Positions 48,028 through 58,961 of a stretch of DNA of 64,000 nucleotides are shown one piece after another. Origin of the DNA: Saururus chinensis (Eukaryota > Streptophyta > Magnoliopsida > Piperales > Saururaceae). Each line of letters opens with the position of its first letter. Within the stretch, counting starts at the first letter, position 1. The DNA is taken from contig CP141146.1 of assembly GCA_035235625.1 (NCBI GenBank), positions 20,764,501-20,828,500 on the forward strand, read 5' to 3'. A program made the translations under genes and the position numbers. The notes under the pieces were generated by a model that worked only from the letters and a program-made list of their open reading frames with translations, searched no databases and was not told where the DNA came from.

Positions 48028-48535
48028 GTGGATCCATTTGTTTGGTCTATTTCAGACCTGAACTGAATGAGCTACTAAAAAGCCACTTAAAAGTCAACTT
48101 TTCAGTATATTTGCTTACAGGGGGTTAGTCAATCAAAAATTTAAATACTGGATTTAAAATATGAGATTTTAGAATATAATCCAAATTCTAAGATTTAAAT
48201 TGCCAAATTTTAAAATATTTGGATACCCAAATCTTGTATTACTAGAATCCCGAGATTTGCATTTTTTATTTCAAAATAATTAACTCCTAAAATTTTTTTA
48301 TCTACAATTTTAAAATTTGACTAATCCATAATTTGAAAAAATGCGAGAGGTGGTCATGAGCGGAGTAGGCAATAGGGTATACGGAAGAAAAAAATCAAAA
48401 CAAAGAATAGAAGATAGCGGCAGTTGGAGGGTGAGATGAGATGTTACCTAGCCACGATGGTTTCTCTAGTAAGGATGGTGGCCTCCGCCAAGCTCCAGTC
48501 ACCGCATGAAAATGACAACCTCCTCCAAGCCATGG
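48028..48535. other. No gene; AT-rich spacer
   Basis: AT-rich with repeats of AAATCTTAGGATTTAAA-like words in both orientations. No coding signal. Confidence 0.4.
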
Positions 48536-49472
48536 AAGGCAGTATCGATCATGGAAGGCTGTATCGGCCGATACGGGTGCATATCGACTGATACATACCC
48601 GTATCGGCCTATACCGGTATAGTACGGGGGCGATACGCCCCCCACTGTAATTATTGATACGTAACGGCTGTATTGGTCATATCGTATTGATACGACCGAT
48701 ACGTATTGATACCATATTTTAAAATATTTTTTATTTAAAAAATTAATTTTTTTTATAGTCATCGATACTCTCATCCATATCGATATAGCCTTCCATGGTA
48801 TCGATACGGATGATAGTATCGACAATCACAGATACGGGTATGCATTGATGATATGCTTGGTACGCGCCAAAACGGTCGTAAACCTTTTGATATACATAAA
48901 AAAATATTATAACTAATAATATATCATTATAATACTTTATTTTAGAAGGTCGTATAAACTGATACAAGTGCTCTAAAATTATTTCATTTTAGAACCATAC
49001 ACTTTACTCCCTCTGTCTTCTACAAACTATTATTCCCTCTGCCCCATATTAAGTGTTCTAAAATTAATTTATTTTAAAATCAAATAAGATATTTAATGAG
49101 TCATATGAATATTATTGAGAAACTCATACGGTAGATGTTTAAGTAAATGCATAATTGTGGAGCACTATATTTTTAAAAAAATTATGTAAACTATATAGAC
49201 CTACTTATATTGATATCATATAATTTTTTAAAAAATATTTTTAATATAATAAAAACATAGTCATTAGAAGAGGTTGGATTGGAATTATATTTTTGTTTTT
49301 AAGAAAAAAAATTTTAATTTTTTTTAAACTAAAAAAATATTAAAATATTAGAGTATTGATATGTATCAGCCGTATCGATATCATATGCCCGATACAGCCA
49401 GTACATATCGATGATATATGTGGGGGGCGTATTGCCCTCTGTACCATATTTGTATCGACTTATAGTGCATGC
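48536..49472. mobile_element. GTATCG-rich MITE-like element with inverted ends
   Basis: The left 200 bp (48.54-48.72 kb) and right 120 bp (49.35-49.47 kb) are dense in GTATCG/CGATAC words (GTATCGGCCGATACGG, CGATACGCCCCCCAC; and GGGGGGCGTATTGCCC in the opposite sense on the right). The middle is AT-rich. Non-coding. The limits are approximate. Confidence 0.5.
49005..49090. mobile_element. Stowaway-like MITE end(s)
   Basis: TACTCCCTCTGTCTTCTAC at 49009 and TTCCCTCTGCCCCATATTAA at 49033 resemble the CTCCCTCYGTCCCATATTA terminus of Stowaway (Tc1/mariner) MITEs, common in monocots. Two nested left ends appear in tandem. The right end was not found. Confidence 0.4.
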
Positions 49473-49524
49473 TGGCCTTTATTTTCTAGTACATACTGGC
49501 CTCCTTTTTTCGGTGTTTTGGTCA

Positions 49525-49560
49525 TTTTACAATACCACCTCTAGAGGTGGTGTTGTAAAA
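49525..49560. repeat. 36-bp palindrome
   Basis: TTTTACAATACCACCTCT is followed directly by AGAGGTGGTGTTGTAAAA, its reverse complement apart from one base pair. It could form a cruciform or mark a MITE remnant or hairpin. Confidence 0.9.
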
Positions 49561-49900
49561 TCTCACTTTTATGTTATAAGTTTCTAGTAAAATCTTCTTA
49601 AATCACAATCCTAAGATTTTTAACTAACGCTATATTTCAAATACAAGAATCAATTGTTTAACCACTAACACGATATTTAAAATATTATATTTTAAATCTT
49701 AATATAATAATACTAAATTGTAAATACGGCATAGACAATTTTAAATAACTAACCGGAAATTTTAAAATATTAATATTTATTTTCAAATCCTAATTCACTA
49801 AACCCCTGATAGCATTTAATTCAGTTGCTGAATCGGTCCCTAAATAAGATCTACTTTGGTAAATTAAGGTCGACCCTCAGATGTGTTTCGTCCACTGAAT
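49561..49900. other. No gene; AT-rich spacer
   Basis: AT-rich, with AAATATTATATTTTAAAT-type near-palindromic words. Nothing coding. Confidence 0.4.
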
Positions 49901-50092
49901 ATTTCTGATAACCCGACCCCGACTCCTTAGCCTCATCCCAGCTCCTCTCCTCTCGTCCCCTCCCCCGTTCACTCAGCTCCCTTCTCCCGTCCGCCTCCTC
50001 CACTCCTTCCCATTCACTTAACTGCCCCTTTTCCCCCGTCGGCTTCTCTATCCGGCAGCCTCCATCAACAGCAAGTTATCCTGCAGTAAAAA
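49900..50092 (+). promoter_or_regulatory. C-rich leader-like exon of an unidentified transcript
   Basis: A CT/CC-rich stretch (CCAGCTCCTCTCCTCTCG, CCGTCCGCCTCCTCCACTCC) ends in CAGTAAAAAG/GTGATTTTC, a donor-like site. Such segments are typical plant 5' UTR first exons. The downstream 3.5 kb is T-rich and intron-like, but I found no coding exon for it. It could be an upstream 5' UTR exon of the PPR gene 6 kb away or a non-coding transcript. Confidence 0.35.
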
Positions 50093-53000
50093 GGTGATTT
50101 TCTTTTTTCTTTTCTCTTCTCTACTTCATCTCTTCTCCTCTCAACCTTGTTGGTTACAGCAAGGGTCTGGGCACGATAAAGCACCCAGAAAAGAGATCGG
50201 TCTCTGATCTTGCTGGTCACAACAAGGTGTTGGGCATAATTTAATCTCGTAGAATTATCTGTCACTGATCACATTGTAGAATTTGCTCCTTCGGTGATCC
50301 ATGATTTTTGTTAGATGTTGAATACCTCCTGAGGTTCATTTTTGTCCCTTTTTCCTTTTTGTATTTGGGATGTTTTCCATTACTGTTTTTTTTTTAACTG
50401 GACAACGGGTTCTGTAATGTGAAGAGAGACTCAGACGAGTCCAACAAGGGTAATGCACGACAGGGAGCTCTTGGTGGCTGAAAGGTGAAATTTTAGATGA
50501 AGTTCTGATATGGATTTTCTTTGTTATATCTATTTTGAGCTCAAGTATAGGACGTTGTTTGAGAAGAAATAGATCTGGTTGTAGCTGATTTTGGTGGTGA
50601 AAGGTGGGTCGATTGCTGGTTGTGGTGTTGGTTCGTTTTAAACTGAAGTGTTTTTGGTTTGGATTTGTGGTCTTGGCTTAATTTTTGGTCTCTGATTCTT
50701 GGTTTTCCTTGCAACATATCCTTTTTAGGAAATTTTGTTGAATTTGTGGTTAGATTTTGAATTGGTGATTTGGGTTTATTTTAGGGATTTTTACTCTTGG
50801 TGCTATGTTAATGTGTGTCATTCTCATCTGGGAAAGTGTCAATCGATGGTGAATAAATTCAGGTTCTAATCGACCATGTCATTTCGTTTTATGTTTTTTT
50901 CAAATGGCCCGGCAGTGAGTCTGCCTCCGGTCGTTGCTTCCTTGTTGATTTGCTCACTGTAATCATTTCTTTTTATATGCTGAAATTCCGTTTGAATGAA
51001 ATGCCTTTCTTTCTTTTATTATTCTAAGTAGTCCTGTTTCATGTGTATGTATAATACATTGTCAAACAATGCAATATATGGCGTATCTGTCTGACAATAC
51101 CATGTTTTTTACTTTGTGGAAACTTCAATGTTTTATCCTTCTTGAGTTTTTTTTTTTAATCGTTTATCTGCATGATCCAATTGGGAAGGCAGTTTCTTGA
51201 TACTTAATAATATCAAGTAATATGTATGTTCTTCAAAAAATGAAAAAGAGTTCCCTATTATGGACACTTTAGAATTTATATATAGGGGTTTTTGCTATTC
51301 TTAGCGTCTAAGTGCTCAACGCAGTTTGAGTGGACATGCCTCTTTTCACCTCATGTAGATTTACCCCACCAAAGCAATGTTACCCTCCTATTTTTTTTTC
51401 TTATTTCCTCTCATCTTCAAAGAAATATCTTTTTGCTATTTTTATTTTATTCTAATAATTATGATTTCTAAAAGAAAAGGTTATGGCCTATTTGGGTATC
51501 ACTTTAATTTTTAAATAAAAAAATTTAAGTAACATCAATTTGTAAAATGTTATGTTAACTTAAAAGGCCTTTTTATTTTTAACCCTCCTCCTGATCATTT
51601 CCTTTCTTATCCATGAAGGCCCTTAAAGAGTTTATACATTGTTAGACGGAGATCTAACAACATGATTTGGTTCACAGTACATAAAACAGGGAGGACGTAA
51701 ACTGTCATGAAGGCTTTTGTTTATCTTCCCTAGTTCTTTGTTGATAGTTGCTTGCACTAGATTTAGGCCGAGTGTTTGATTTTTTTAATACAGTTACAAT
51801 CTATGGGATTTTTTACTCTGGGGTTATTAAGTGGAGACATGTATCTTGAATTAGCTTAGTTAATGATAGTTGTTGGAGATGCATCTGTGATAGTTTTTTG
51901 GCAAGAATCTTTACATTTTCTATGCAATTTCTGTTCTGCAATGCTATAGTCTGTTTGTCTCGCATATAAATGATGAAAACATAACATTTTTGCAAATAGT
52001 TATGTTATTTGGTTGCTAAATTTTTCATTAAATATAGATAACTTGCATGTTTTAAATATATTAAATAGTGTTTTGCAAGTATAACTCCTCTAGCAAATTG
52101 TTTTTGCATGTGGAAGTGATTCTATCTTGTTCTGTTTTGTTTCTATTTTTTACTATGAGCTAAAGATTACTTTTGATGAGTAACTATAATGTTTTTGTTT
52201 ATGCTGTTGATTGTTACATCTGGACCGTCAATTTCTTTGGTCTCATTGGTAGTATGGAGTTGATTTAGAAATTTATATGGCTCATTATAGTTTGCTTTGC
52301 TTTCTCTACCCCAGAGATGTAGCACTGTAAAACTTTTTAGTTGCTGTAAAATTGGGACGGTGAAGCATTCTTTCCGAATTTTGTACAAGTTACAAATAGC
52401 CATGCTTGGGCCAAGTTTTTCCAGCCTCTAACAGGAAAATTATATAAGTAAATTGTATCAAAAACTTAGAAATAATGTTTTCAGTAAAAATGTTACTAAT
52501 GGGAACAAACAGTTGTGCAGGTTATTTATCTTCTCTCTTTTGGCCTTCAAACCTAGTCAGAATGAGACCCGGAAATGTTTCCACGTGGTTAACTAATATC
52601 CTCGTTTATGTAGCATAGCCAGTGATGGATTGAGGTTAGCTGAGTGCCCTTGGGCAGGATGGCTTGGCCTTATTTATGTTTTAGGTTGGTTTGGAGAGTT
52701 AGTACCGAGATGCGGGACTGACACATGATTAAATTATGGGCAAATATTTGGAACAGTCAGGTGCCTATTAATATTTGTTGGTGGTGTTTTTTTGCCTCAA
52801 TGTGCGTTTCTGATGGCCTTGTGATATTGCCTTCTTAGTTTGAAAATTTTGTGGTTTCTGTACAAGTTTTGGCACTCATATAACTTTTGGTAGGCATTTA
52901 AAGGTATAAATTGATCTGGTACTGTCTCAATCTTGGTGGATGCTTTAGACGATACCGCTACTGCTTGTATATATAGTTTGTCCATAAAACAGGAAGGACG

Positions 53001-53610
53001 TAATTGTCATCAAGGCTTCTGTTTATCATCCCTAGTTCTTTGTTGATAGTTGCTTTAGGCTAAGTGCTTGATTTTTTATGCCAATATGGTGGTGTTGATA
53101 ATGATATCTGAGCTTTCTGTACATGACAATCTTCTTAATGTGGTAGTGCATTTGTCTCTTTTGGCTTGCATTTTTGTAGTGGTTCTACACATTTTAGATT
53201 TTTCAATAGGTGTAGCGATTGTGTTCCTTTTTTATTGTGATTTGAAAGACTTTTTTTTGGATATGTAAATAAGGCCAATGCCTGTTAGTATAAGCAGATT
53301 TTTTTTATAAATAGGTTATGGTTGCAAACTATGGAACATATTTTATGAGTGCATTCTATATGCTCTCTATTTTCCTTTTTTGAATTCCCATTTTCTTTTT
53401 TATGTCTTATGGCTTATAAAAATTGGAAACTTGGTTGCAAATTTTCTCTTCTTCTATTTGTAGTTAAGGTTTATAAAGTATGAGCTTTTGCATGTTGAAT
53501 TATGACTTTATGTTGTGGCTTAACTATAATGATTGAGTTTCTAAAAAATCAACTTAAAAATCTCCTTGTAAATATGTAGGCATCTTTCTAAAAAGTCAAC
53601 TTAAAAATCT
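50093..53610. other. T-rich intron-like region; no coding exon seen
   Basis: Plus-strand T-richness suggests introns of a plus-strand transcript. A 100-bp segment is duplicated: AGGGAGGACGTAAACTGTCAT ... CCCTAGTTCTTTGTTGATAG at about 51.69-51.79 kb and again at 52.99-53.08 kb. A small GC-richer piece at 50.42-50.50 kb (GAGACTCAGACGAGTCC) could be an exon. None of the 60-80 codon frames looks like a known protein. Confidence 0.4.
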
Positions 53611-53611
53611 C

Positions 53612-54145
53612 CTAATGCAGCAATATTGCTCCAACATTGCAGCAATATCGCTCTAATGTTGCAGCAGTATCACTCTAATGTTGTAGTAGTATCGCTCTAA
53701 TGTTGCAGCAATATCGCTCCAACATTGCTCTAACATATTGAGTTTCTAAAAAGTCAACTTAAAAATCTCCTCCTGTAATGTTGGAGCAATATATCGCTCC
53801 AATGCCCCAACATTGAAGCAATATTGCTCTCACATTGAAGCAATATTGCTCTAACCTTGCCGCAATATTCCTCCAACCTTGCCGCAATATTCCTCCAACC
53901 TTGCCGCAATATCGCTCCAACCTTGCTGCAATATCGTTCCAATGTTGCAGTAATATTGCTCCAATAGAGTAATATTGCTCCAATATTACTCCAACATTGG
54001 AGCGATATTACTCTTAACATTTTGCTGCAATGTTGAAGCAATCTTGCTGCAATGTTGTAGCAATATTGCTCCAACATTGGAGCAATATTGCGGCAATGTT
54101 GGAGTAATATTGCTCAAACATTTGAGCAATATTGCTGCAAGGTCT
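53612..54145. repeat. Self-complementary minisatellite (GCAATATTGCTCCAACATT)
   Basis: About twenty-odd copies of a 19-24 bp motif combining GCAATATTGC (itself a palindrome) with TCCAACATT or its inverse AATGTTGGA. The motif direction flips near 54.0 kb. Variants include ATATCGCTCTAATGTTGCAG and CCTTGCCGCAATATTCC. A flanking word AAAAAGTCAACTTAAAAATCTCC precedes it twice. Long frames on both strands are by-products. Confidence 0.9.
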
Positions 54146-54540
54146 TCTATCGGACGAAGAGTTTCTCTGGTCACAATCGGAAGAGCCGAATGCCTCTGGT
54201 CAGAGGAAGCTTTAAGCCGGAGCTTCTAGTCGCAAAGGGGAGGACCTTGAGTCGGGTGGATGCTCCTGTCTCTGGTCACCGGTCGGCAGAAGAGTCGCCG
54301 GTGTTGCCTTGAGAAAGTTGCAGCCTGAGAAATTTTCTTCGGCGTGGACAACCTACCCTTTGGTCACCAAAGAGGAGCGGGAGTTTAGGGCTGGGTTCCG
54401 TGAAGCATTCTCCACCCGATCGGCGCGCACTTCACCCGGGTTGCTAGTTAACCCGGTCTCCTCATATCTAAGCGACGTGTCCTGTTTTCATTGGGCACTC
54501 CCACCCGACCGGGTGGGAGTGCTTCAAAGCCGATCCGAAG
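54146..54540. other. GC-rich segment without a recognised gene
   Basis: GC-richer than its surroundings (CCTCTGGTCAGAGG, GGTCACCGGTCGGC). Contains an 11-bp-arm hairpin, CACTCCCACCC / GGGTGGGAGTG (54496-54521). Plus-strand frames of 74-99 codons show no known family. Possibly a transposon piece. Confidence 0.35.
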
Positions 54541-56005
54541 CGGTGACAACATGCCACTGGTTGACGTGGGGACCACACAATAGGAGCCACGTCTCCCAAT
54601 TGTCCTAGAAAAGCACTACTACCTTCCAGACGAAAACAATCCCTAATTGCCCTAGACGAAACCTCTGTTTGTGCGAGCCTATCAACTCCCTAAATACGCC
54701 TTGCTGCAGGAGTAAACACCGTGATTTCACCTCCGGGAAGTGGAAGAAACTTCCATTATGCTCCTCTGTTGCTGGAAAATTGGTGTTTTGGTAAACTATT
54801 CACTTTTACTTAATTTTTCCATGAATCTTTCAAGAATTTTTTGATTGGGATCAGTTTCACCAAAATATTCCATAAATATCTTTGCTGATTGTTTTCCTCA
54901 TAAAGAAGTTTCTTTAACACCTGGGTGAAGCCGAATTAAGCGTGCCGTGACCTGATCCCAATCCACGTCTGAATCCTGATCTCTTAACACATCATCTCTT
55001 TCATTCGCCAGTTTCTATTTTGGTTTGTATTTTGCTTTTCGTTTTTTTTTCCTGTTTTCAGTCAGTTCTTTGCAAATATACTTCATGCTAGAAGATTGGG
55101 TACTCCTCTCGTATCTGCAAAACCTAGCTCTTTTCTGCCCTGAACTTGGAAGACCGTTGCCCTTTTGCTGTCGTTGCGTTGTATTGTTTTATCTGATTGT
55201 TTAGAGTTGGTGGGGAAGATTTTGGTGCCGGAGATAGCTTTGCTCAAAGGCTAATGAGGAGTTATGCGGGCGCTAAAAGCTCCCTGTTGGATTGGGCTGG
55301 AACTTTTACTTTAAGACACTTTTCTTCTTGTCTACAATCTTGTACTGATCATTTTGGCTTCTATCTCTGAGGCATCACATCAGTACTATTGCTTTTCCCC
55401 CTAGGCTCCAAATTTTTTGCTGGCTTAAGTTGCTCAATCAACTTAGCTTCAACACGATTGCATATATTTGGACTGTAATTTTTTTCCCTAAAGAAAGTTT
55501 ATTCTTTGATTGGATGTTTCCAGTTCATACATTCACATGTTCCATAAAATTGTGTGATGCTAATTAGTCTATATTCCTGCTTTGGAGCTTTGTCACTCAT
55601 ATTGTCTAAGCTTCCTAAAATTGTGTGATGTGCTGGAAGTTTCATGCAATTTCCAATATAATGTTAATTTTCATGTCATAAGTAACTTTGTGCATTTGCG
55701 CCATTTTCACATTAATTTTCTCCTTTTTGTCCACAAATGTTATCATATGTTTGTGCATCCTTGTCCTTTGATAGATCGTTGATCTCAAAGGCAAATGCTA
55801 ATGTTTTGTTTCTTTGCAGTTTTATCACATAGATGGGGTTAGAATGGGTGGGATTGAAAATTAGTAAAGGTACAATTATTAAGATTCATATCTCTAACTA
55901 CAACTTTACTATTTGACAATTTTAGTTGTCTATATTATCAATTTCATTCTCTTGATTTTTGCTGTTTTATTGTGTGTTTATTGTTTAAAAATACACCTCA
56001 CCCAT
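54541..56005 (+). repeat. Direct repeat left of the PPR gene (probable promoter/5' UTR copy)
   Basis: GACAACATGCCACT ... GACGTGGGGACCACACAATAGGAG, CAACTCCCTAAATACGCCTTGC and GATTTCACCTCCGGGAAGTGG, through TTGTTTAAAAATACACCTCAC, all recur at 58962-60048. The second copy lacks about 430 bp (55.23-55.66 kb). The sequence has promoter-like and 5' UTR/intron-like character and ends about 135 bp before the PPR start codon. Confidence 0.85.
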
Positions 56006-56139
56006 GTTTGATTTGGATCGCATGATCAGTCCTCTTCTCTCGTCGAGAAATTTTTTAGTGTGCGTCGCACACCATGATCGTGTGTTGATTAAAGGGAGTG
56101 ACTTTGCCGTAAGCATCGTCAAAAGATGCCTCCGGTGAC

Positions 56140-57804
56140 ATGTCTCTTCATCTGAGTAAAGCTGCAAGACCAAACCTCTATGTTGCCACGGCCCATTCGC
56201 TCTTGTCCCTACTCAGCGCCTGCTCCACCCTCGGCGTGGATCACCTTCGCCTCTTACACGCCCGAATCCTAAAGACGCATTTCCACAAACACGTCTTTCT
56301 CCTCACTCGCCTCGCCCATGCTTACCTCTGCCACCACCGCCTTATCCCTGCCAAGCACATCCTTACAAAGGCCCTCGCCTTCCCGCCGCTGTTCCTATGG
56401 AATGAGACAATCAAATCCTTTTCCAGACATGGGTTTTTCGGGGAGGCCATTGGGCTCTATGACGCCATGTTGGAGAGGGGAGAGACGGGGCCCAACGAGT
56501 TTACTTTCACATTCATCCTCCCAGCTTGCGCTGGCGCGAGGTCGCTTACTCATGGGAGGCGGGTTCATGGCGAGATCCAGAAGAGGGGTTGCGACGAAAA
56601 TCTGTTCGTTGCCACCGCGCTGGTGGATATGTATGGGAAGTGCGGGGAACTTCGCCTTGCGAGGAAGATGTTTGATGAAATGCCCTATAGAAAGACGGCT
56701 GGTTTTAATGCTATGATAGCAGGGTAGGTTGTTTGGTAAGAGCAATCTTCTTTTCTATTAAAGCAATTCCATCATCGGCTTTATGTTGAAGGTGAAATTT
56801 TTTTCTTTATTCTTGCTTTTTTATCTAACAGGTATGTGATGAATGGGGAATGTGATGAAGCTATGTCCATCTTTAACATGATGCAGAGAGATGGAGTCAA
56901 ACCTGACCAGATGACCATGGTGAGCGTACTACAAGCTTGTTCTTCTGTTGGAGCTTTGCAACAGGGGAGGTGGGTCCATGAGCAGATGTTGAGGATTGGC
57001 ATGGAAATTAATGTCTACTTGGGAGCAGCTCTCATTCACATGTACGCCAGGTGTGGAAACATAGATGATTCTTGTAAAATTTTTAATCAGATGCAAAAGA
57101 AAGATTTAATTTGTTGGACTTCTATTATCTCTGCCTGTGGGATGCACGGTCTCGGGGAGACTGGGGAGATGCTCTTTATGCGCATGATAGAGTCCGGAGT
57201 TAGACCTGACTGTGTAACTTTTGTGGGTTTGTTGGCCGGTTTTAGTCATGCAGGAATGGTTGATAAAGGGTTAATGTATTTTAAGAAAATGAAGGAAGAA
57301 TTCTCTTTCAAACCTGGCTTGGAACATTATGGCTGCATAGTAGACATGCTTGGTAGAGCTGGGAAACTTGAAGAGGCTGAAAATCTTGTAAGGACAATGG
57401 GGTTCCCGCCTGATGCTGGCATTTGGGGTGGACTGCTTAATGCATCTGTGATTCATAACAACGTTGCAATGTGTAAGAGGGTCTGTAAAGAGATCCTGAA
57501 ACTAGATCCTACAAATTCAGGGTGGTATGTGCTGATGTCAAATGTTTATGCAACGGCTGGAATGTGGGACGAGATGGCAAGGATCAGATCGATGATGAAG
57601 AACAGTAAGGTAATAAAGCCTCCGGGCTGGAGTTCAATAGAGATCGGTGGGTTAGTTCATAGCTTCCTTTCATCTGATGAGTCTCATCCAAAATTTAAAG
57701 AGATATATGAAGCTTTGAAGAAGTTAGAGGATACCATGAGATTTGAGGGATATGTTGCTAAGACGAGATGTGACTTGGCCTATTTGGAGGAAGAAATAAG
57801 GTAG
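56140..57804 (+). CDS. Pentatricopeptide repeat protein, PLS class, E/E+ type
   Basis: Two exons, 56140-56723 and 56832-57804, with a GG/GTAGGT donor and ACAG/G acceptor splitting a Gly codon (AG-GG-TAT gives ...MIAGYVMNG), 518 aa in all. About ten degenerate 31-36 residue helix pairs are visible (VATALVDMYGKCGELRLARKMFDEMP; YLGAALIHMYARCGNIDDSCKIFNQM; HYGCIVDMLGRAGKLEEAENL). They are followed by an E domain (WGGLLNASVIHNNV ... YVLMSNVYATAGMWDEMARIR) and an E+-like tail (PPGWSSIEI ... FEGYVAKT) ending EEEIR, with no DYW domain. Such proteins bind organellar RNA and often specify C-to-U editing sites with a DYW partner. The basic N-terminus suits mitochondrial or plastid import. Exon 1 is GC-richer than exon 2. 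No breaks seen. The ATG at 56140 is the first in frame after the repeat. Confidence 0.93.
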
Positions 57805-58961
57805 ATTTGATATATGCGCATAGTCAGATGTCAACATTGCCTTTGAAGTACTAATGAGGGAGGCTGATTCAGAAAATTTGAGGTTGCATGCAAATTATAA
57901 TAGTGAATTCATATTTGTGTTTGTGCCTACCAAAACCGGGACTTTTTAGCTAGGGATTCTGAGTCCCCAGGGACCGGCCTAGAACGACTAGAAGGGGCTA
58001 GGCAACCAGCCTTGTTCCGCATCATATCCGGCCCTGTGGATATAAAGAGAGTGGGGATCAAACTCAGCCCCTCTTCGTTCTGAGGTATGCCATCCCATCA
58101 ACACTCTATTCGTTGGTTTTTCAAAATTGAGACTATTAGTGGTAGTTCAAATACTTTTTTTTCCCATTTCGAGAAACATGCATTTTTGTGTTATGATAAT
58201 TTGCTTCGTAGCTATGCAGTTTATTAAATTGATTAGCATTAGAGTTCTTTCTTCAATTTTCTAAATGAAAGCAATTTTGTTTGATGATAACAAGATTTTT
58301 CCTCTCATAATGTCAGCGCATTAGGCATCTGGAAGCAGAGGGCGGTTCATTAAGATATATGGCTTCGGGGTAACAGAGAATGTAAGAAATGCCAAAATTA
58401 CTCTTAGCCATGAACCCTTGGCTTTATGGTTGCTAAAAAGCAAAAAGACCACTTTTGGCCAGCCCACCATGCCTATACATAGTATGTGATCCTTCCAAAT
58501 ATTCCATATTGTGGATATCCTTCTAGGTATTTTAGAAGGTGGATGACTATCAACTCTGTTAAAGGGGTAGGCCGGCTAAAAGAGGGGGTGAGAGACACTA
58601 GATCTATAGCAAAGGGATCATAGAGAGAAAGAAGGTTACATCAAAAAATCAGAACCGGATTCGAACCGAACTGGGTGCAACCTAACCAAAAATGGCTGGT
58701 CTGGTTGGGTTCAATTATTCAAGTTAAACAACCGGCTTACATTCGGTTTTGGTCTATAACACTTGTTAGGGAGGTGTCTAGGCATACGATACTCCCAAGG
58801 AAAATCAACCAAGCAAGTAACATTATGGGCCTTCTTTGTAATGCATCACATATATTATGTAATATTATGAATAACCCAGGAGCACATGCACACCATATGA
58901 AATACATAAGTACGTATGTGCACCTCACCGTGTACGACGAGCACTACACCCCTGCTTTGTG
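57805..58961. other. 3' flank of the PPR gene and intergenic sequence
   Basis: No gene. Contains a possible SINE (57.92-58.11 kb), and 58.55-58.60 kb (AAAGGGGTAGGCCGGC) resembles the inverse of 39.35-39.40 kb. Frames near 58.68-58.96 kb have no family resemblance. Confidence 0.4.
57925..58110 (-). mobile_element. Possible tRNA-derived SINE
   Basis: On the minus strand, GGGATGGCATACCTCAGAACG (near 58.09 kb) is A-box-like and GAGTTTGATCCCCAC (near 58.05 kb) is B-box-like, about 30 bp apart. They are followed by about 120 bp of unrelated body. No poly-A or clear target duplication. A weak call. Confidence 0.3.

Noticed and set aside
47940-48128. 62-codon frame right of the MULE
   Set aside because: Inside and beyond the 0.78-kb repeat; its counterpart at 61.3 kb is not supported as coding.
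53754-54312. Frames of 60-107 codons on both strands
   Set aside because: Products of the minisatellite; repeated words without protein character.
56318-56745. Overlapping frames on both strands over the first PPR exon
   Set aside because: Shadows of the GC-rich PPR coding exon.
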